A DNA stretch of 64,000 nt from Phoebastria nigripes (GCA_035582835.1 JAYKAV010001267.1:1144857-1208856); one strand, 5' to 3'. Shown: positions 11,111-27,100, numbered from the stretch's first letter. Numbers and translations: made by a program. The notes: generated by a model not told the origin, from the letters alone.

Positions 11111-14100
11111 TAGCAAGTTACACGCATGTCTGCTCAGCCAGCTGCCTTCTGCCTGTGGCACTATCCACCCAGCATCACACACAGCGTGGCCACGGCTAGG
11201 GCTGGCTGGAGAGAGTTTCTACTCAAAGATAAGACTCAGTTTTAGCCTGAAGAGAGCAAAAAATTTTGCTTTACACCTACAGCTTCAAAGCTGGAATCTT
11301 TGACTTAAAGTAATTTTCATCTCCAACTGGTCTGGAGTGACTTGAGTCCTATGAAGCACTGTTTAGCTTTGCATTAAGAGAAGGCCAAAATATAAGGGAA
11401 AGGAGCTAGCTATTTCCTCTGTCAAACCTCAAAATATTACCAAAGTTGTTTGAGGCAGATTTACTGCTCTCCCCTTTCGTTCTGAGCCATGAAGATACTT
11501 TACATTACTTGAGCTGTAAATATATTAGATAATATTAGATAATATCAGCTTATTAAATAAGCCATGGATTTACAAGCTAGCACAGGTGGTTCTAGACAAG
11601 AACAGGACACCTTGTTTCATAAGAATCTAGTAAAAGTATTATTTTAGGGTTGAGAAGTCCACTTAAAGATAACATTGAGAAGCAACTACTGTAAAGCCAA
11701 ATCCAGCAGCTATTTTCAATTTCTGTACAAAGCCAAGATCATACTGCAACAAACTGTGATCTGATCAGACAGTGGCTAAAAAGGAGTCTCAATGAATAAA
11801 GGAGAGGCCCCTGAAATTACGTCCTTCTTAACTACAGCTTGAGGGAAAAACTTCAGTCCTAATACAACCTTAATATATTGAACACTTAGGTTCTCATGCA
11901 TTACCAGTACTTGTCTTTTTTAAATAGACTATAGGTCTAAGCTAACATCCTACTCTTACATCCCAGACTTCCCAAATGATTGATTCTTTATTGCTAGTGC
12001 AAACAGGCTCTGTATCCTCTAGACGTTAGCCACTGGAGGGCAACATTACCCATTCATCTTATAATACAGTCCAGTATACAAAAAAACCTTTGCAATGCTA
12101 GTAGCTGGCCAATAAAGCTAATGTAATTAACAAACTAATATGCTTTCAACAGCACTGTCTCTTGCCCAAGGCAAGTGTTGCATTGTAAATTCGTACTTTG
12201 GAGACATTAAGCTGAACTTGTAAGTGTGAGGCTAATTAATTGATTTTCTTTCATTTCACTTGACAGCAAAAATACACCAAATTGCTAGTATTTACTTTGT
12301 GAAAAAGGACATAAATTTAGGAAGTGAAATATATAAGACTATACTTTATGCAAGACTATGCCGTTATAATACTATATTAGGTTACTCAGCCAAAAGAAAC
12401 TTGCCACAACACAGAGGACTGCTCAACCTTGCTGAGTGGGTATTTTCCCCTTCAAAAAAACAGAGCTAAGAGCACTACTGGATACTTGCTTTTCTTTCCC
12501 ATTGATTTCATGTTGTGTAACTGCAAAGGAGATCAAACAACAGTACTCTTAAGAGCATTAAGTGCAAGGAAGCAGCTTTCATCTCTTTTCCTAGTCAAGC
12601 TCCCAAACATAAGTGCAATTATTCTAGAACAAACATGATGTAAAAATTGTGGGGTTTTTTTTTTCCAAAGACCTTATTTGTTTCACTTTTTCATGACTCC
12701 CTCTGATGCTCGAAATCCTCCTGCTTACTAGTTCTCTTCGCTTGCCAAGTATCATGAAGCTGTCCCACAACTTCAAGGATTAACTGAGTCAATACAGCTG
12801 ATAAAGTTCAGAGGTATTTAGGTTTACTTAATGCACTATGCTCTTAGCTGCTCTCTCCAAGATAGGTGCCCCAAGGACAATAGCATTTGGCTTATTCTTT
12901 AAATGCAATGAAATTGAAATATTTTCAAAGCAGACTTGTCAGTGTATAGAAACAGCTGTGCTAAGAAGGTTTTCATTTTTGAAAGTGGCTCAAGTCAGCT
13001 GCTTCAACTCTTAGTGGAATAAGCCTCATTTTGGAAGATTATCCAGTAATCCTGCCCATCAGGAATGCCTTCCACCTCCCTCCTCTGTTATTAAGCAGAT
13101 CACACCCAGAAGCCTGCAGACACAGTGACCTATGCTACTGGCTGTAGATGCTCTCCTTCCCTGCATTTAGAAAGGTTAAAGAACCCTGAGCTTCTGAGGG
13201 ACTCCTGGTGGGCAGCAGTGCCAGAGGTTACACCACCTTCAGAAGGCATCCCCCTCAAGAAGACCTGATCACATGCAGACCATCACTTCAGCCATGTGAA
13301 AGCAACTTCACTGCTGCTCCTTGTTTGAGAAAGGCTATGGATAAAGACAGCACAAATTTGACCACCTCCAGCNGTGGTAGAACTTAAAACTGAAGTCTGA
13401 GCAGCTCTTATTCAGCAGTGTTTACTTCCCTGTATCCAAAGGGATCAGACTTACTGACTTCACTTTAGGGCAGACCAACTTTTCACTCTGGGAAGGTTTC
13501 TCTTCCACAAGACCTGCATCTTCTCTGTTATTTTCCCAAGGACTTGCAACACTGCTATGCAATTTATTTTGGATAAAACTATTCATGCTTCAAGGAGCAT
13601 ATTAATGGTAGACCATTGTACCTCATAGCCTGTTCATTTAGTATGTTTAGCTACATCAGATTTTGGATCCTCTAACTACATCAATCTTAAGTCCATATCA
13701 TCTCACACTTACCTCCTGTATGTAGATGACTGTAAATTCATTGTGTGATGTTTAGAAGTCAAGACAATTTGATAAAATTGTCTACAAGATTAACCTAGCA
13801 TGGTTTTGGTGTGCTAATAGGACAGCTCTCTTCACTTGCTAACATGTTATTTGGCTCAGCTCATATCTCCTGAGCTCTGCTGTTGGTCTTCCTAGTCTTC
13901 TTCCCACTATTCCCCCACCCCAGAAATCATGGAAGAAAACTACTCTGCCCTCAGCTTGGTAACTCGTACTTCAGGGAGAAGGGAAAGCAGAATTTTTGTA
14001 CTGGCCAAAAGTTGTCAGAACAGAATCAAAACATGTCATTAAGCGATTATTCCCACTTGTCTTCAGGAAGGAAACCTTGAAGAGTCTCAATAGACTTGAG

Positions 14101-15148
14101 TAAAGCAGAAAACATCAAAAAGTAAGACAGCCTGACATAAAAAAAGCTCAGAGGATACTTGCAAACCAGTCTACCCACAGGTATTCTGTGAAAGTACTAA
14201 AGAGCTAGTAGAGCAGCATGATTTTTAGAGTAAAGCACTATGATTACTACCTGCTTTTATGGAACTTGGATCCTTACAGAATTTAAACAGTGTCCAATAC
14301 ACCTAGGTTCAACTTTGAGGCATGAGACACTTACGGCTGGAGTCTAATACTGTTTCCCACTGTGCTTTACAAGTTCCATGAGTCAGACTTGAGTTAAATA
14401 CTCCCTTTTATAAAGCCCATTCGTTTCTTTAAGGCTCTTACTTCACACTATTTAACAAGTTTATTTTCTAAAAAAAGATGGGATTAAAGCTTGACAAAAA
14501 TATCAAGAGATTTTATAGCTTTCTCTCATCGTTAAGAGAAACTAGGCTTGATGCCCTGACAAATTCACATTGCATTTGTTATCACTTGAAAAGCAACAAA
14601 TTGTAATTTAATACTCTTACTTCACTGGGCCTTCAAAGATGACATTTTCCATGTATATCTGTCTCCTTAATGTCTGCTCAGTAATAATCATAGCTTCTCT
14701 ATGATTGAGTAAATAAAGTGTTGTGAATTCTGTAGTGTTTTTAAAGATGAGTCACTTGGGATGCTTGCCAACTGTCAGAAGTCACAAGAGAACCCTTACT
14801 GAAATTGTATCACTTTTCAGTAGATTAGCCAGCTAGTTACTACTTCTGTCTTCTATTTTGGTGAGGTGCTTGATTTCTCTAACATGTATTCCATTTTTAA
14901 GAACAAGTGATAAGAGAACAATTAAGCATCTCACCAAGACAGCAGAGCCACAAGCTATGACAAACAGCAGGTTTGTAGTAGACAAGTTCACCAGACAGGC
15001 TTCATTATGTCAAGTTTAGAACCTAAAGCAATACTAAGGGTCACAGCCAAGAATCGTACTACTGATTCTGCACACTGTTTGCAGGACTAGGATCTAGTAG
15101 AAGAAAGGACACTGAGCTAAAGAAGCTGACCCCACTTAAACATAGTCA
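11111..15148. other. Intron 1 segment, nothing recognised
   Basis: AT-rich intronic DNA. A short imperfect tandem of the type TATTAGATAATATTAGATAA lies near 11523-11544. No other repeat, exon or RNA is evident. Confidence 0.5.
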
Positions 15149-15198
15149 GGCTATGGTCTCCAGAGGTCCTTTCTAACCTCAACTACTCTGTGATTCTA
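15149..15198 (+). mobile_element. CR1 LINE 3' tail remnant
   Basis: About 50 bp resemble the 3' end of CR1: GGTCTCCAGAGGTCCTTTC, then a TCTAACCTCAACTACTCTGT stretch and a final GTGATTCT. This is the variant tail of a different CR1 group from the ATTCTATGA copies elsewhere in the window. The sequence just 5' is not clearly CR1. The element is short and old, and the call rests on the tail alone. Confidence 0.6.
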
Positions 15199-18100
15199 AG
15201 CTTAGACAATCACAAGTCAAAGTTTAAGTAGCCATACAGCGTTCCTTGTGTCCCCCCATCTGTATTAATTGAAAACTGGTACTTGAGACATTTGAAAGAC
15301 AGCTTTCCTCAAAGTGAAAGAGAGAGCCTCACCAAAAGCCTCCAAACTTTGTCATTTACAGAACATGTGGTGTTATTGTTACAGGCTTAGCCTCAAATAA
15401 AGGAGTTAGCAAACTGAACATCTGAGAAGTTAAGACCCATATTTAGACAGGTGGCAGAAAAGTTTGATTTTTGCCTGCACTGAAATACAAAGTTTGCTCT
15501 AAACAAGCCATCCCAGATTCAGTGACTCACCACCACTTTCTTGGGATAACATCCTTTTCACAGGATTATCTTCACAAACCGAGTACCAAAATGACACCAG
15601 GTAAGTTCTGCAGTTGCAAATTGTCAACAAGTTCATATATAAACAGTGACTTTGAAGCTTGGCTAAGCAAGCGAGTTGTTTTTACCTGAAATACATTCTT
15701 TCTTGCACTATTTCATTAGCTGCCTTCACTGTTCAACGCACTTGAAAGTGAATCTAAAAGTGCATAAAGGTAAGAGTTCAAACAGGCAGAGCACAACATG
15801 CTCTCACAGGAGATGCAGGGCATGAACTCAGCTACCAGGTCCTCCAGGAAAGCTTTGTTCCCACCAGGACTGGCGTACCTTGACCTTGAGTTATAACCAG
15901 TTCGTGTGAAAACTTGATGAACAGCATTAAGGTTTTGTTTTTTAAAATTGGCAAGTGTTCAGACATACTCAAGTCTGAAGAAAGGAATTTCTGGAATAAT
16001 TCACAGTGGAGCTTTTATTTTCTGGTTCTTCCATTATCAAGAGTAATTTATTTTAAACATGCTTCCTTCTTTGTAGATATATGTCCTGCAAAGTAAGATG
16101 TCCTTAGATCATCTGCATGCAAGTACCAGGGTTCATAATAGCAACAGCCTTGAAGTTAATACTGCAGTTGCAAAACACATGTCACTTCTCTCAAGAATTA
16201 TGCAAGAGTGGCTCTGCCTGAAGTTATTAGAGACATAATGGCTCTTTTATTTGCTAAAGGAGAAGCAAACATGGCACAGTGTTCCTGCCCAGATGACATT
16301 TACCTTATTATCTTAGGAGTAAAGCAAGTTGCATCAAGAAAACAAGCTATTATTTTCTAAAAAAGCATTGCAAAGTAATATGTATTTATTGGTGTGGTTT
16401 TTGTTTTGTTTGGGGTTTTTTGGGGGTTTGTTTTGGTTTTTTTTTTTTTTTACTTCAAGTTGTTTTCAAATTATGTAAACAGCACCATGGATGTTACTAA
16501 TGTGCATCATTCAAGAACTCAAAGCTTTCAGCAGGTACAGTTAAGAAGTCTGATATTCAGTTAACTTTGTTCATGTTTCCATGATCAATCTCATCAATTT
16601 TAATAGGCAGTTATAAAGCAGAGGGGAAGAGGATACCTTTCCTCAGCTTTCCCAAGCGAGTTCCTTGGAGTTTGAGGCCAACCAGAATTCCTGTAGAGGC
16701 CATTTACTAAAAACAATCTTTTATATGTGATAGTAACAAGTATAAGACTTCCACAGGAACACAAATCGTGAGTAGGAAAAAGGAGCAGAGAGTAAAGTAC
16801 TGTATATTTTAGCCTAGGACTTCACTAGCACTGAGTTTCTGCTCTAGTAGTGTCTGATCAGGTTAGATGGCAAAGAGTTACCTAAAAAGGGGATAGTGTC
16901 AGTTCTGCTAACATGAGGGTTAAGCATAAGCAGTTAAAAATCTTTTTAGACTAGAATACTAACATTCAGTGCTTCAGTCTAGGATAACAAGGAGGCCATG
17001 ACAAATTCTAGTGACAGAAGATGGTTGCTAGCTACAACACACACAATACATGAGAGAACACATGTATGCAACCTTCAGAGTATCATCAGGAAGTGCTTGT
17101 GATGCTGGAAGCAAGAGCTATCCCTGAATCTCCATCACTCCAGGCATTAGGAACCCTGCAACAGGCCTTTTACACTAATCGGATGAAATGCTTGCCACCA
17201 TGCCAACACTAGCAAAGTGGACAAACTAGTACAGTTAGATGTCTGCATTAGCATTTCAGTAGTTGGGTGACTACTCAGTCAGATCAGGCCCCTCCCATTA
17301 CCAGCTTGTGCAGTAAGACACACAAGCAGCATTATATGTAGTCCCAGGGAAGGTACTCTTTCTTACAGCCTAGAGACAGTTGATTTGAACTCAGTTCTGA
17401 CACTATAACTGGTAGGTACATTCTCCAAATGCCTGTAATTGTCATTTTGGGTTTTGGTGGGGTTTTTTTATTATTAAGTAGTTGCATGTTCCAGCAGAAC
17501 TACCAGGATACCGAGTGAGCCAAACATCAGATTAGAGTTCTTCCACAAGATCTTATTCTTAAAAGTTAACCTGAATTTATGTCTGTCAACAGCTAAAGCT
17601 ATAGTGGAAAAACCTTGTGTTCAGGTCACGCAGCTTGAGATTGCTATGGAACAGTCCTACAACAAGTCAAACTTAGGACAGTGGGACTTAAAGCTCTCAG
17701 ATAACCCCTCTGTTCAGGTCAGAACGCAAAAAGACATCCATACCTTTGTAGCAGATGTTTTAGAGATGCACAGCAAGAAAGAAAAGCTATTTTACACACA
17801 GCAGAAAAATCAGATTTGAAGATAGGAATTTTTTTTCTGTGCTAGATACAGACCAATAAAGAAATTGACTCAGATGAAGACAGTAGCCCCCAAAAGGATA
17901 TTAAGAGTAAATGAAGCTTCAGAAGCATGAGCAAAGGAAGCTTATTTTCTGAACTCCAGGATGCAAGGAGAAATATGTCATTAATCAAGCTAACCCAGAT
18001 ATCGCAAAGGAAATTAAACAGATACAGGTCCGTAACTTCTCTCCTTTTCTCTTCATAGCTACGCAATGTGTGTAGATTATCAAAATTAACAAGACTAAGA

Positions 18101-21100
18101 AGGGTATTGTTGGGCAGGAAAGTTAGCCAATGTGATAATGCTCATGGATTTCAGAAGTTGCTTACAACTCAAGAGTAGTTGCCTTTAAGAGTAGGCAGTG
18201 AGTTGTTCTGCAAGAGAAGCTTCCATGCAGGAGGAACTTCTATCAAGCTTCTCTGTGAGAGAAGCTGTCATGCTGAAAAGAGGTCACTTGTCAACCTACT
18301 CTGAGACCAATTTTGGGGATAATTTCATTTAATCAGTCAAAAACACAAGACAGGTAAGTGGCCACTAGTTTGGACTTGCTGACTTTGAAGACTGGACAGC
18401 TACATGCAGCTTACAACAAGTATCNGTCTTAAAGAGATGCATTAATCCAGTCTTCAGAAACATGTAAGTGTTAAAAATCCTACAGTACAAACACCTAACT
18501 GCATTTCAGGGATCAGTGCAGAAAGTACTGCTGTAAATTGGGAGCTTAGCTAAACCAAAAGAAAAGCTTGGATATACTGGTCAATCCAAGGAGGACTGAT
18601 TTGCCAGTGAGCTGTAGCTACAGAAGAACTGGAGTGTTACGATAGATGCAGAGATACTCATAGTATAGGTGGATCAGTAGTTAATAGGTGACTGATTGAT
18701 CGTGTTAATAGACACACAGCATCAGTAGTTCTCACTTACAGTAGGTGACTAGAACTGTACACATTTGTGAAAGACTTCTTGTAGCCTTAGCTGATACAAA
18801 AGCAACTGTTGGGATTACAGAAATGAAGAGAACAAGAACCCCATTTGCTTGGCCCTGTTAATGTAAGCCTGAACAGGAATAGTACATGCCTTGTGAAGTT
18901 AAGTCACTTCTTTCGTGTGTTTATCCCCGATTTAAGCTAAATCTGATGACACTGAAAAAGGTCTGAGTAATCTTAAATTACGAACTAGAAGGTTCTTAAC
19001 TCCAAGAAGTTCAAGGCACAAAAACACAGCTTGTTTTGAAGAGCAGCCTCGATCAGATTGTTAATGGAATTGCGTGCTGCAAGCAGAGACAGCTGGAGCC
19101 TCGATTTTGATGCATATGCCCAAATTCATTTGGATGAAGCAGCTAAATATTATCACTAATGAACACAACAGATTCCTAGCAGAACACTAGAGACTTCAGA
19201 GAACTAAAAAGCAGCAGCTAGGATTATGGTACTGCAGGAGTAGAATATACAGTTTAGCAGAAACTATATACAGAGAAGATTCAGATGCATGATCATGCAC
19301 AAATACTGTGTATGCCAAGAGACAGAACAGAACTCTTATTGAGACAAGGGATAAGAAGCAGGTTCACCCAATAAAATTCACTTTCCTCTGTATGAATAGC
19401 AGACAGCCACATTATTCAAAGCAAAAATGAGTTGACAGAATACTCAGGTATGGGAGAGCAAAAGGTACCTAAGGTTGCCTGTGGTCTGAGTTAAGGTCTC
19501 CTTGGTGCATTTCTTTTTGCTTCTTTGAACGGCAAAATAAAGGCCTGATGTTTCTGGTCCCTCTGACAATCCTCATATGCAGCCTCAGTGAGGCCACGAG
19601 AGGAATAGCACTTCGCCTAAAATAGGTCTTCTCCACCTCTGAAGTCATTTCGTACCCACTCACTTAATGTCAAAAACAAGCAGCTTCTGCTGATAATGCT
19701 GAGCTAATAAAGCTGCATGAGACAAACATAATCTATTCTTATTCTGCCTCATGCTTCCTAGCCACAACTGTCAGCTAAATTCCAAGGCTGAATCTGTATC
19801 ACTGGTAAGTAAAAAGAAGTTAGTCCTGTCTTCCCCTGCCCCAGCTTCCAGACTAAATTTACAAAAACATTAGGGGCACTAGTAATTGACAGCAGCTAAA
19901 ACAAGTGGTTTGTTGTTGATTTTAAGTTCCCATACTGCATTGGACAAAAATGGCCTTTCTAGAAGCTTCACCCCTATTCCACTCTTTCCTTAGTTGTTCT
20001 TCAAACTCACTTGTGTGTTTGCTAGCAGCTCGTCACCCTAACCTGGACTTCAAGCAGGTTTTTTCTGGTACACAACATTGTGTCTCATTTATGAGAATCA
20101 ATGATACATCTGGGGCCTGAAAAAATAAATTTCAGGCAGCAGATAAATTAGATCTAATAGCCTGACACAAAGTTGAATGCTCAGCTTCAGCAGCCACTGT
20201 TCAACACCAGAATTTTAAATAGGCAAGAAGTACTGCAGCTCCAGTAAGCCAGAAGATCCTCCCAAGCTGCCCCGGAAACCCGTCAAGTCCAAATTCAAAC
20301 ACTTCTTCATGTGCAATAGGTTTTCTAAGAGCTGGTTCAAACAATTAGCATTTCTCAAACTCAACTCTGAAAACTACCTATGAGTTCCATATGCTGCAGG
20401 TTTCAACAACTTACCAAATACTGTAAAGACACCAAGGTATCTTAAAAGAAATTTGTCATCAATTTTTTCCAGCTAACAGCACATAACTTTAACAAGCCCC
20501 ATAAGAAGCAGCAGTAAGGCAGCTTTGAAGGAGGTAACGGAGGCATTGGTTCTGTGAGAACTCGATATACTAAGCACTAGCGTTCCCTGTTTGGGGTTAC
20601 ACAGTTTTGAGACTTGGGGGAACTATGTTTCTGCTCACCTATTGGTGATGTCACATGTCAACATTTCCCTGCTCTTTTCACAGTTGTTTGGTTTTTGTTT
20701 GTTTGGTTTTTGGTTTTTTAACTCCTGGATTAGCATGGCCTACCAATTGTCAGTCAAGCTCAAAACACATTTGCACACATTAGAATGCACTGAACAACAA
20801 GTCTTCAGCATTTGAGACAGTTTGGAGGACACTGGATTTAGAGCTCCTTATTTAACATAACTTAGAAGCATTTTATGTACAAGGCAACAGCGCAAATGCA
20901 GATTCCACTGTGCAAACACATGAAGACTCATACTGTGTCCATTCTGCATGCACTTTCAGCGTCTGAAATGCAGACTATTTTACTAAGAAGTTCCTTCTGA
21001 ATTTTCAGCTCAAGAAATCTTCNTGTACAAAGGAAAAAACTTAGTTTAACACTGAAGCCATTGCATTTGACAATACACAATGGCAATTCTACTCCCTTCT

Positions 21101-24100
21101 TCCAGTATCATCATTTGCAGTTCCTGGAATTTCTCAGAGATTTGACTGTCAAAGCAATTTTAAAAAGTGAACATGAGGTGGCAGAAGTTACAGCTAAACT
21201 GGATTCTTATACTTCAAACAAGAATAAGCATCTCTCCTCTGAATAATCCCACTGCTCAAGGAAGATCCTGGAATTCTAGCACTTTCATCAGATACACCTT
21301 GGATAACCATGACTAGTAATCCTATTTGTGGGCCATATACATAACTATCAAGCACAGTGACCTGTTAGGTGATTAGTGGAATATTTCAAAAACAGCCGTC
21401 AGAAATCTGCTTAGCACAACTGACAGTCACAGCTAATCCTTAGAACAGAACACTTAACAGCCTTCCCTCCTCCCACCTTTGAGGCTTGTTTCCCTGTATT
21501 AATATTCGTGGAAGCTAAAAATATCTTTGGCACACCGTAATTCTATTAGTATTCTGGCACACAAGTGCTTTCTTCCTTTCTGTAACACATCTGTTCCTAT
21601 AACAGTTTACTAACAGCTTTAAGCATATCAGCTGCAAGCACAGCTGATCTTGATTTCCAAGAGAACAATTTAAACAAGAAAAAGAAATGTTTTCCCATTT
21701 ACATGCTCATGATGTAAAGCTATCTGTATTCTCCTCCTAAAAGCCTGGAGGCCTGTAACACTGGGTTCTAGCCAACACTAGATTAGAAAGATTTACTGAA
21801 TGCATACTGACCTTTTGCTCTAAAGCATTCCCAAAGCTGTTGTTCTTAATTCTGTCCACCCACAGTTCAGTGTAATGCACAACAAAAGCAGCTGCCCATT
21901 GTACAGTTACCTAGAGAGAAGCATCTCTTCCAGCGACGGCACAGAGACATGATGTTCATTCCTTCTTGCACTGGCTGCATGAAGATGAACAGCAGTAGTC
22001 CTTCAAGATCTCTACAGCATTAGCAGGTCTCAAAGCTGATTAAAGTGATCCCCATGGTAATCTGTGAAATACATGTTTTGCACTTTCAAACTGCTCCACA
22101 TTGGATTCACAGAAGGAAAGTGTACAGTACATGCCTGTGTATACCCACGCACAAAGAGACAGCTGTGGCTTTCACTGGAACATTCGAATACATTTCAGCA
22201 AAAAAGGGAAATACAGCATCATCCTGTATTTCAGCACTTGAAACAACCATCTGACCAGTTCCTGGACTCTGACCCCCCCATACCAGGTTTCAAAGCGCAA
22301 TTTCTCAAGTGAAACCCTAATAGAAAGATACAGTAGAACTCAAGTTCTGTTCCTGCTGGAGATGCTATCTGATGTTACGGGTCATGAGATCCATTCATCT
22401 TTGCAGATATAAAGGGTTATTTTTTTAAATTTACTTTTCCTTGCCTCCAAACAGGTTTAATGGCAAAGTATTTTAGGTCTCAAATGAAAAGGTTAAAAGT
22501 GAATTCAGCTATCACTTCAGCTAATAAAAATCCTTCTCCTTTAAGAAAGGGTAGTTTTCATTTTCTTTTCACCTGTAGTAACCCCATTAGTATGAGCCTC
22601 TGTTTAGAGTCACATCTACTTATATGGCCCTTATAGCAGCTTTTCAGGGTCTTTCCTCCCTGGCAATCTTGTCTCCCCTCCTTCCCATTGCCCCCCCTCC
22701 AGACTATTTGCTTGCTTTTTGGATGGGGAATAGAAAAGGAAACATCAGCAGTGTGCTTAAAGCCTCAGAAGACAGCCATAGGAGGAGGCAAGGATTTGGC
22801 TTTTTGGCCTGTATCTGAAGTTACCATCCCAATGAAGTACTGGATCTGTAAAACATTTCCCTGTGGCCATCAGGCCCACTTCAGTGATACCTTGGCTATT
22901 TTTAGCAAGGGACAGCTAGGACAGCTGTGTGCTCCGAGAAAGCCAGACCGCATTAGCAGGGAAAGAAGGCAAGAACCACCAACCGCAGCTTGGTCAGTTC
23001 AGTCTTCCTGAAGCTACCAGCACACTAACATTACACCATCAACTTCGGAGTTTAGTTCTGTTTATGCCTCTGCAAAGCCAGGCTCCAGATGTGAGGGGTG
23101 TATCAAGCCCATCTCTTACCATGGACTGGAAGTTGGGTGGAGCAGAAAGTCAGAACATCACCTGGCAATTGGCACAACTACAGTTGGTAAGAGATAGTCA
23201 CATAAAAGGGTATCAAATATTTATGGACAAGACAATGACAGGAAACCATGGAAGACACTGCTAGCTACAAGTAAGTGCTTTTTCCTCAGGAGAGGAAGAT
23301 AACTCAAAGTTTTAGTTGCTCTTATCCAGCTTTCATTAGGGAAGCGTGTTGCATAATGCATGAGGAAAACATCTGAGAACAATTATCTATTCCCTACACA
23401 GATGAATCCATGAGCCGACAGTAGTGTATCCATTTGTCCTCTGCATATAGCTGTACTCTGTTTTTCTTGCTAAAAAATGGTGAAAGCTCACCAGCTGACT
23501 AGGCTAGCCTAGATTAGCAGTTCCCTATTATAAAGCATATGAATGACTTATCTTGAACCAGAACTGCTTATCTCACCTTCTCCAGGCCAGCAAGCTCTGA
23601 CAGCAGAGGCACCATTCTCACTTCTAGAGGCGAGTAAGCCAATAGCACCAGTCTGGCCAGGCCCAGAATCAGTCTGGCAAGGTGTCGACTGCTTTCTATC
23701 CTGGGCTCCACTTACTCTCTACCACCTCATCATAGGCCATCATGGCCACCCCTGAATCCACCTTATTTCAAAGGCTCAGCTGCTGCAAATGTATGGTCTT
23801 GGTAACNTCTGCCTAACATCATTCCAGATGAGAGCACAACACAAGTTAGCCACAGTACTTTTTATGTAAAGATTTGTACTGCGCGCTCCCTAACAAAGCC
23901 CCCCCTCAGATCTTTCCAAACTTGGTAGCTTATACTCACACCAGACAAGAAGTACACATTTGGATCAGTAAGCCTGAGCTATGTATTTGGGACAGAAATC
24001 TGCTATAGAGTTCTTGATCAAAATAAGGGATTATACTAGGACAATCACATCACTCTCAACTTTGTAATGTTATTTCTTTTCAAAGACAAAAAGCTTCATT

Positions 24101-27100
24101 AAACACTTACACTGCACTGGTACTATAACTTCAAATTTTTCAAGATAGCTTATTTTTTCCTTGACAGATGTAATAGACAGACATGACAAGTATACTCAGT
24201 GGAAGGGGTAGAGAGACTGACTTAACCATGCTATCATGACATTTTCCATATTGACTAGTTTTATTTTGTTGTCCTGAAGCCAAGTATGAAATTGTTACAC
24301 ATTATTTATAAAAACATCAATAAAACAAGAGTATCTCACAACAGATACTTAGCATTAACCTCCAAGATTTTTGTGGCTATTCCAAAATTGTACAAGATAA
24401 AAACCATGTTCCTCCACCCAAATTGCACAGTACTTCTCATCGAGCAAAGTGATCCAGTTCAAATTCTCTCCAAACTCGTCTGTCCCTACAGCTTCATGCA
24501 TCCTTCAATGGCTTGTGCAGACCCCTCTGAGCATTTCTCAGAGCAAGTAGAACATACGTAAGCCATGTTCACAGTATGCTCAAGAACCAGTAGGAGGCAT
24601 TTTAGGCCAGTACTGTTGGCATATTTACCATCAATGTATTGTACTGCCTTGTATCAGTACTGCTTTTTATTATTGGGAATCCTTCCACACAATGCTGAGT
24701 ATCAGCAACTCAGTACTGTAAGCTCCAGGCATTGACAAAAATGAGTCAGACATCAAAACACTACAAAACCTTTTTTTAGGCATCATGATGTTTAGAGTCT
24801 TGGGGTTTGAGGCTTGTTTTTGTTCTTTTAAAAAAATTTATATTCTCACCCCTGACCCTTTATAGTGAACATGTGTCACATTTTCAGGATTGCCTGCAAT
24901 CACAGCTTGATTGTTCTGCAACGGAGGTTCATCTCCCCACGTGCTACCTTGAAGGTGAGCTGGAGGTTCAACATAAGGCGGATCAGAAGTATCATGAAAT
25001 CTGGAGTACTTGGAATTTGCTTTAATGCTGAAGTTAGAGTTCAGCCCTGATGTAATAGATGTTTTTGCATCAAGTTTAGTGAGAACACTCAAAGAACAAG
25101 TCATTTTGAGTCCAACATTTATTCTGGTATAATAGCAGACTTGAAAATAAGTTTCCACTTTTCTGTGTACACTTCCCTAACAGTTTTCTGCCAGTTTAGT
25201 ATTCACCAAGTATCCCACTTACTTTGTGTGCATATGAAAGGACTAGAAGGACTTGATTAAAAACACAAACTTACAGACAGAACAGAAAGACAGGTAATTC
25301 CTTACCCTATTCCATCCCCAGGGAACTGCTCACACTTGAACAAACTTATTAACAATCGTAGAAAGTGACTAAATACCAGATCAGCTGTAGTATTATATAC
25401 AGTTACATCTGCTCCTAAAGTCACCTTATGATTTGTTTATCCTGATAATCAGAACTACATGCTAGGATATGCCAGGAATGCACAGCTAAATGATTTACTA
25501 AAGAAGTACCAGCTAACAGCAAATATTTTTGATAGTCACCAACATAAACACATCACAAGGAAATCTCTAACCACCTAATTCAGAAGTGTTCATTCAGTCT
25601 CAGCACACCCAGCCATCACCAGAGGTTTTCTTTTTTGCAGCCAGGGGATCAGGCCCAGCTGGCTAAGGTCAGAGTCAGAGCTGTGCAGCACTTTGGCAGC
25701 CCGGGAGAACTTCATGTAACAGGGACCAGGCCCTTCCCACTCATTTCCAGCATTCCTGCCTCTGCGATCAGTACATTGCAGAGATGGGTACCAAGACATA
25801 CCATTCATAAAATGGAGCTATTCTTCGAGTCACAGATACCATTAAGTATTTTATTACTGAATGGGCCTTTAGGTAACAGATTTCACCAACAGCACTTAAC
25901 AATTCATTTCTGAACTCTTTGGGTTCCCAGGAACCCAGCCCCAAGAATTCATGCAAGTCTTAATCCTTCCCTGGCCTTTGTTCCCTACAAACCCAACCAC
26001 ATCCCTTAGTAATTATTCCACTCCCTTTTGGGACACACTTTTTTTAAATACATCTTTTACCATTAGATTATGGACAAGAACAAACTTTTAAAGGGTGATT
26101 CTTAATCAGGCAGAACACAAGCCTCTTCCCCTCCCCATTCTCCATCTCCCAGATTTTGCTTATTTAAGGTAGCCTACACTCCTCATAAGAGCCTGCATCA
26201 GCTCCCTTTTTGCCCTTGTGTGCCAAACCTGCTAGAGCAGACATCACTGCACCTAGCAGCAGTACTGCTGCCAGTAGTTCTGCATTCAAACTTCCACTCC
26301 CGTTGCACTCATCTAGCTGTGCTGACAGCTGATTCCATCAGAAATACGAAACAGTGTAGGCATTGCTCCCATCCTCTAATGTCACTGCACAGTTACTATA
26401 CATTTCTAACGTAACTTCACATTGCACAGAAGTGTAAACTACCAGTGATTAGACTTTTCAACACCTGTCCTTATTATTTGAAGTTAAATATGGGATTTCT
26501 GTCAGTCTTCCACACATTCTGGATTTTCAAGTCTACATCTACTTTGCTCCTACAGTTCCAAGTCTCCAAAAGGAGAAAAAAAAATTGTTAAAGAAATGCA
26601 AAGCAAAACTTCAGTCCAACTGCAAATACATACATAGCCAGAGTTAACACAAATTTTTGAAACTTGAAAGTAATTTTTTCCGACTTGCTCAATTTAAGTT
26701 TTTCTTGAAGGGTATTACAGTTCAATGTCTTACTGTGCTGAAATGAATCTTCAAAGGGTATTGCATGTTAGGAAGGTATCTAAACATGCTGGCCCAACAG
26801 TGAAATAGGGGCCTGAATTACTACTGCTGCTGGTCAAAGCACACATGAGCAAAAATGAGGCTGTTTGTCAGGGACTGACTAGGAGCTCATCTAGACAGGA
26901 TACCCCTGCCCTAGCAGTTAGCCCTGGCCCTTCCCCAGCACACGCACTGCTCAGGAATAAAAGTGGATAAATGATTGAGGGGAGCACTGTGGAAAATCTT
27001 CGGTTTAAAGATAAGGCTTAGGTCTTAATCTCTCAAGTTCTGACAGGTCCCTACATATCTGGCAAGGGCACAGGCCACAGCTGAACAGAATTGTTTCAAG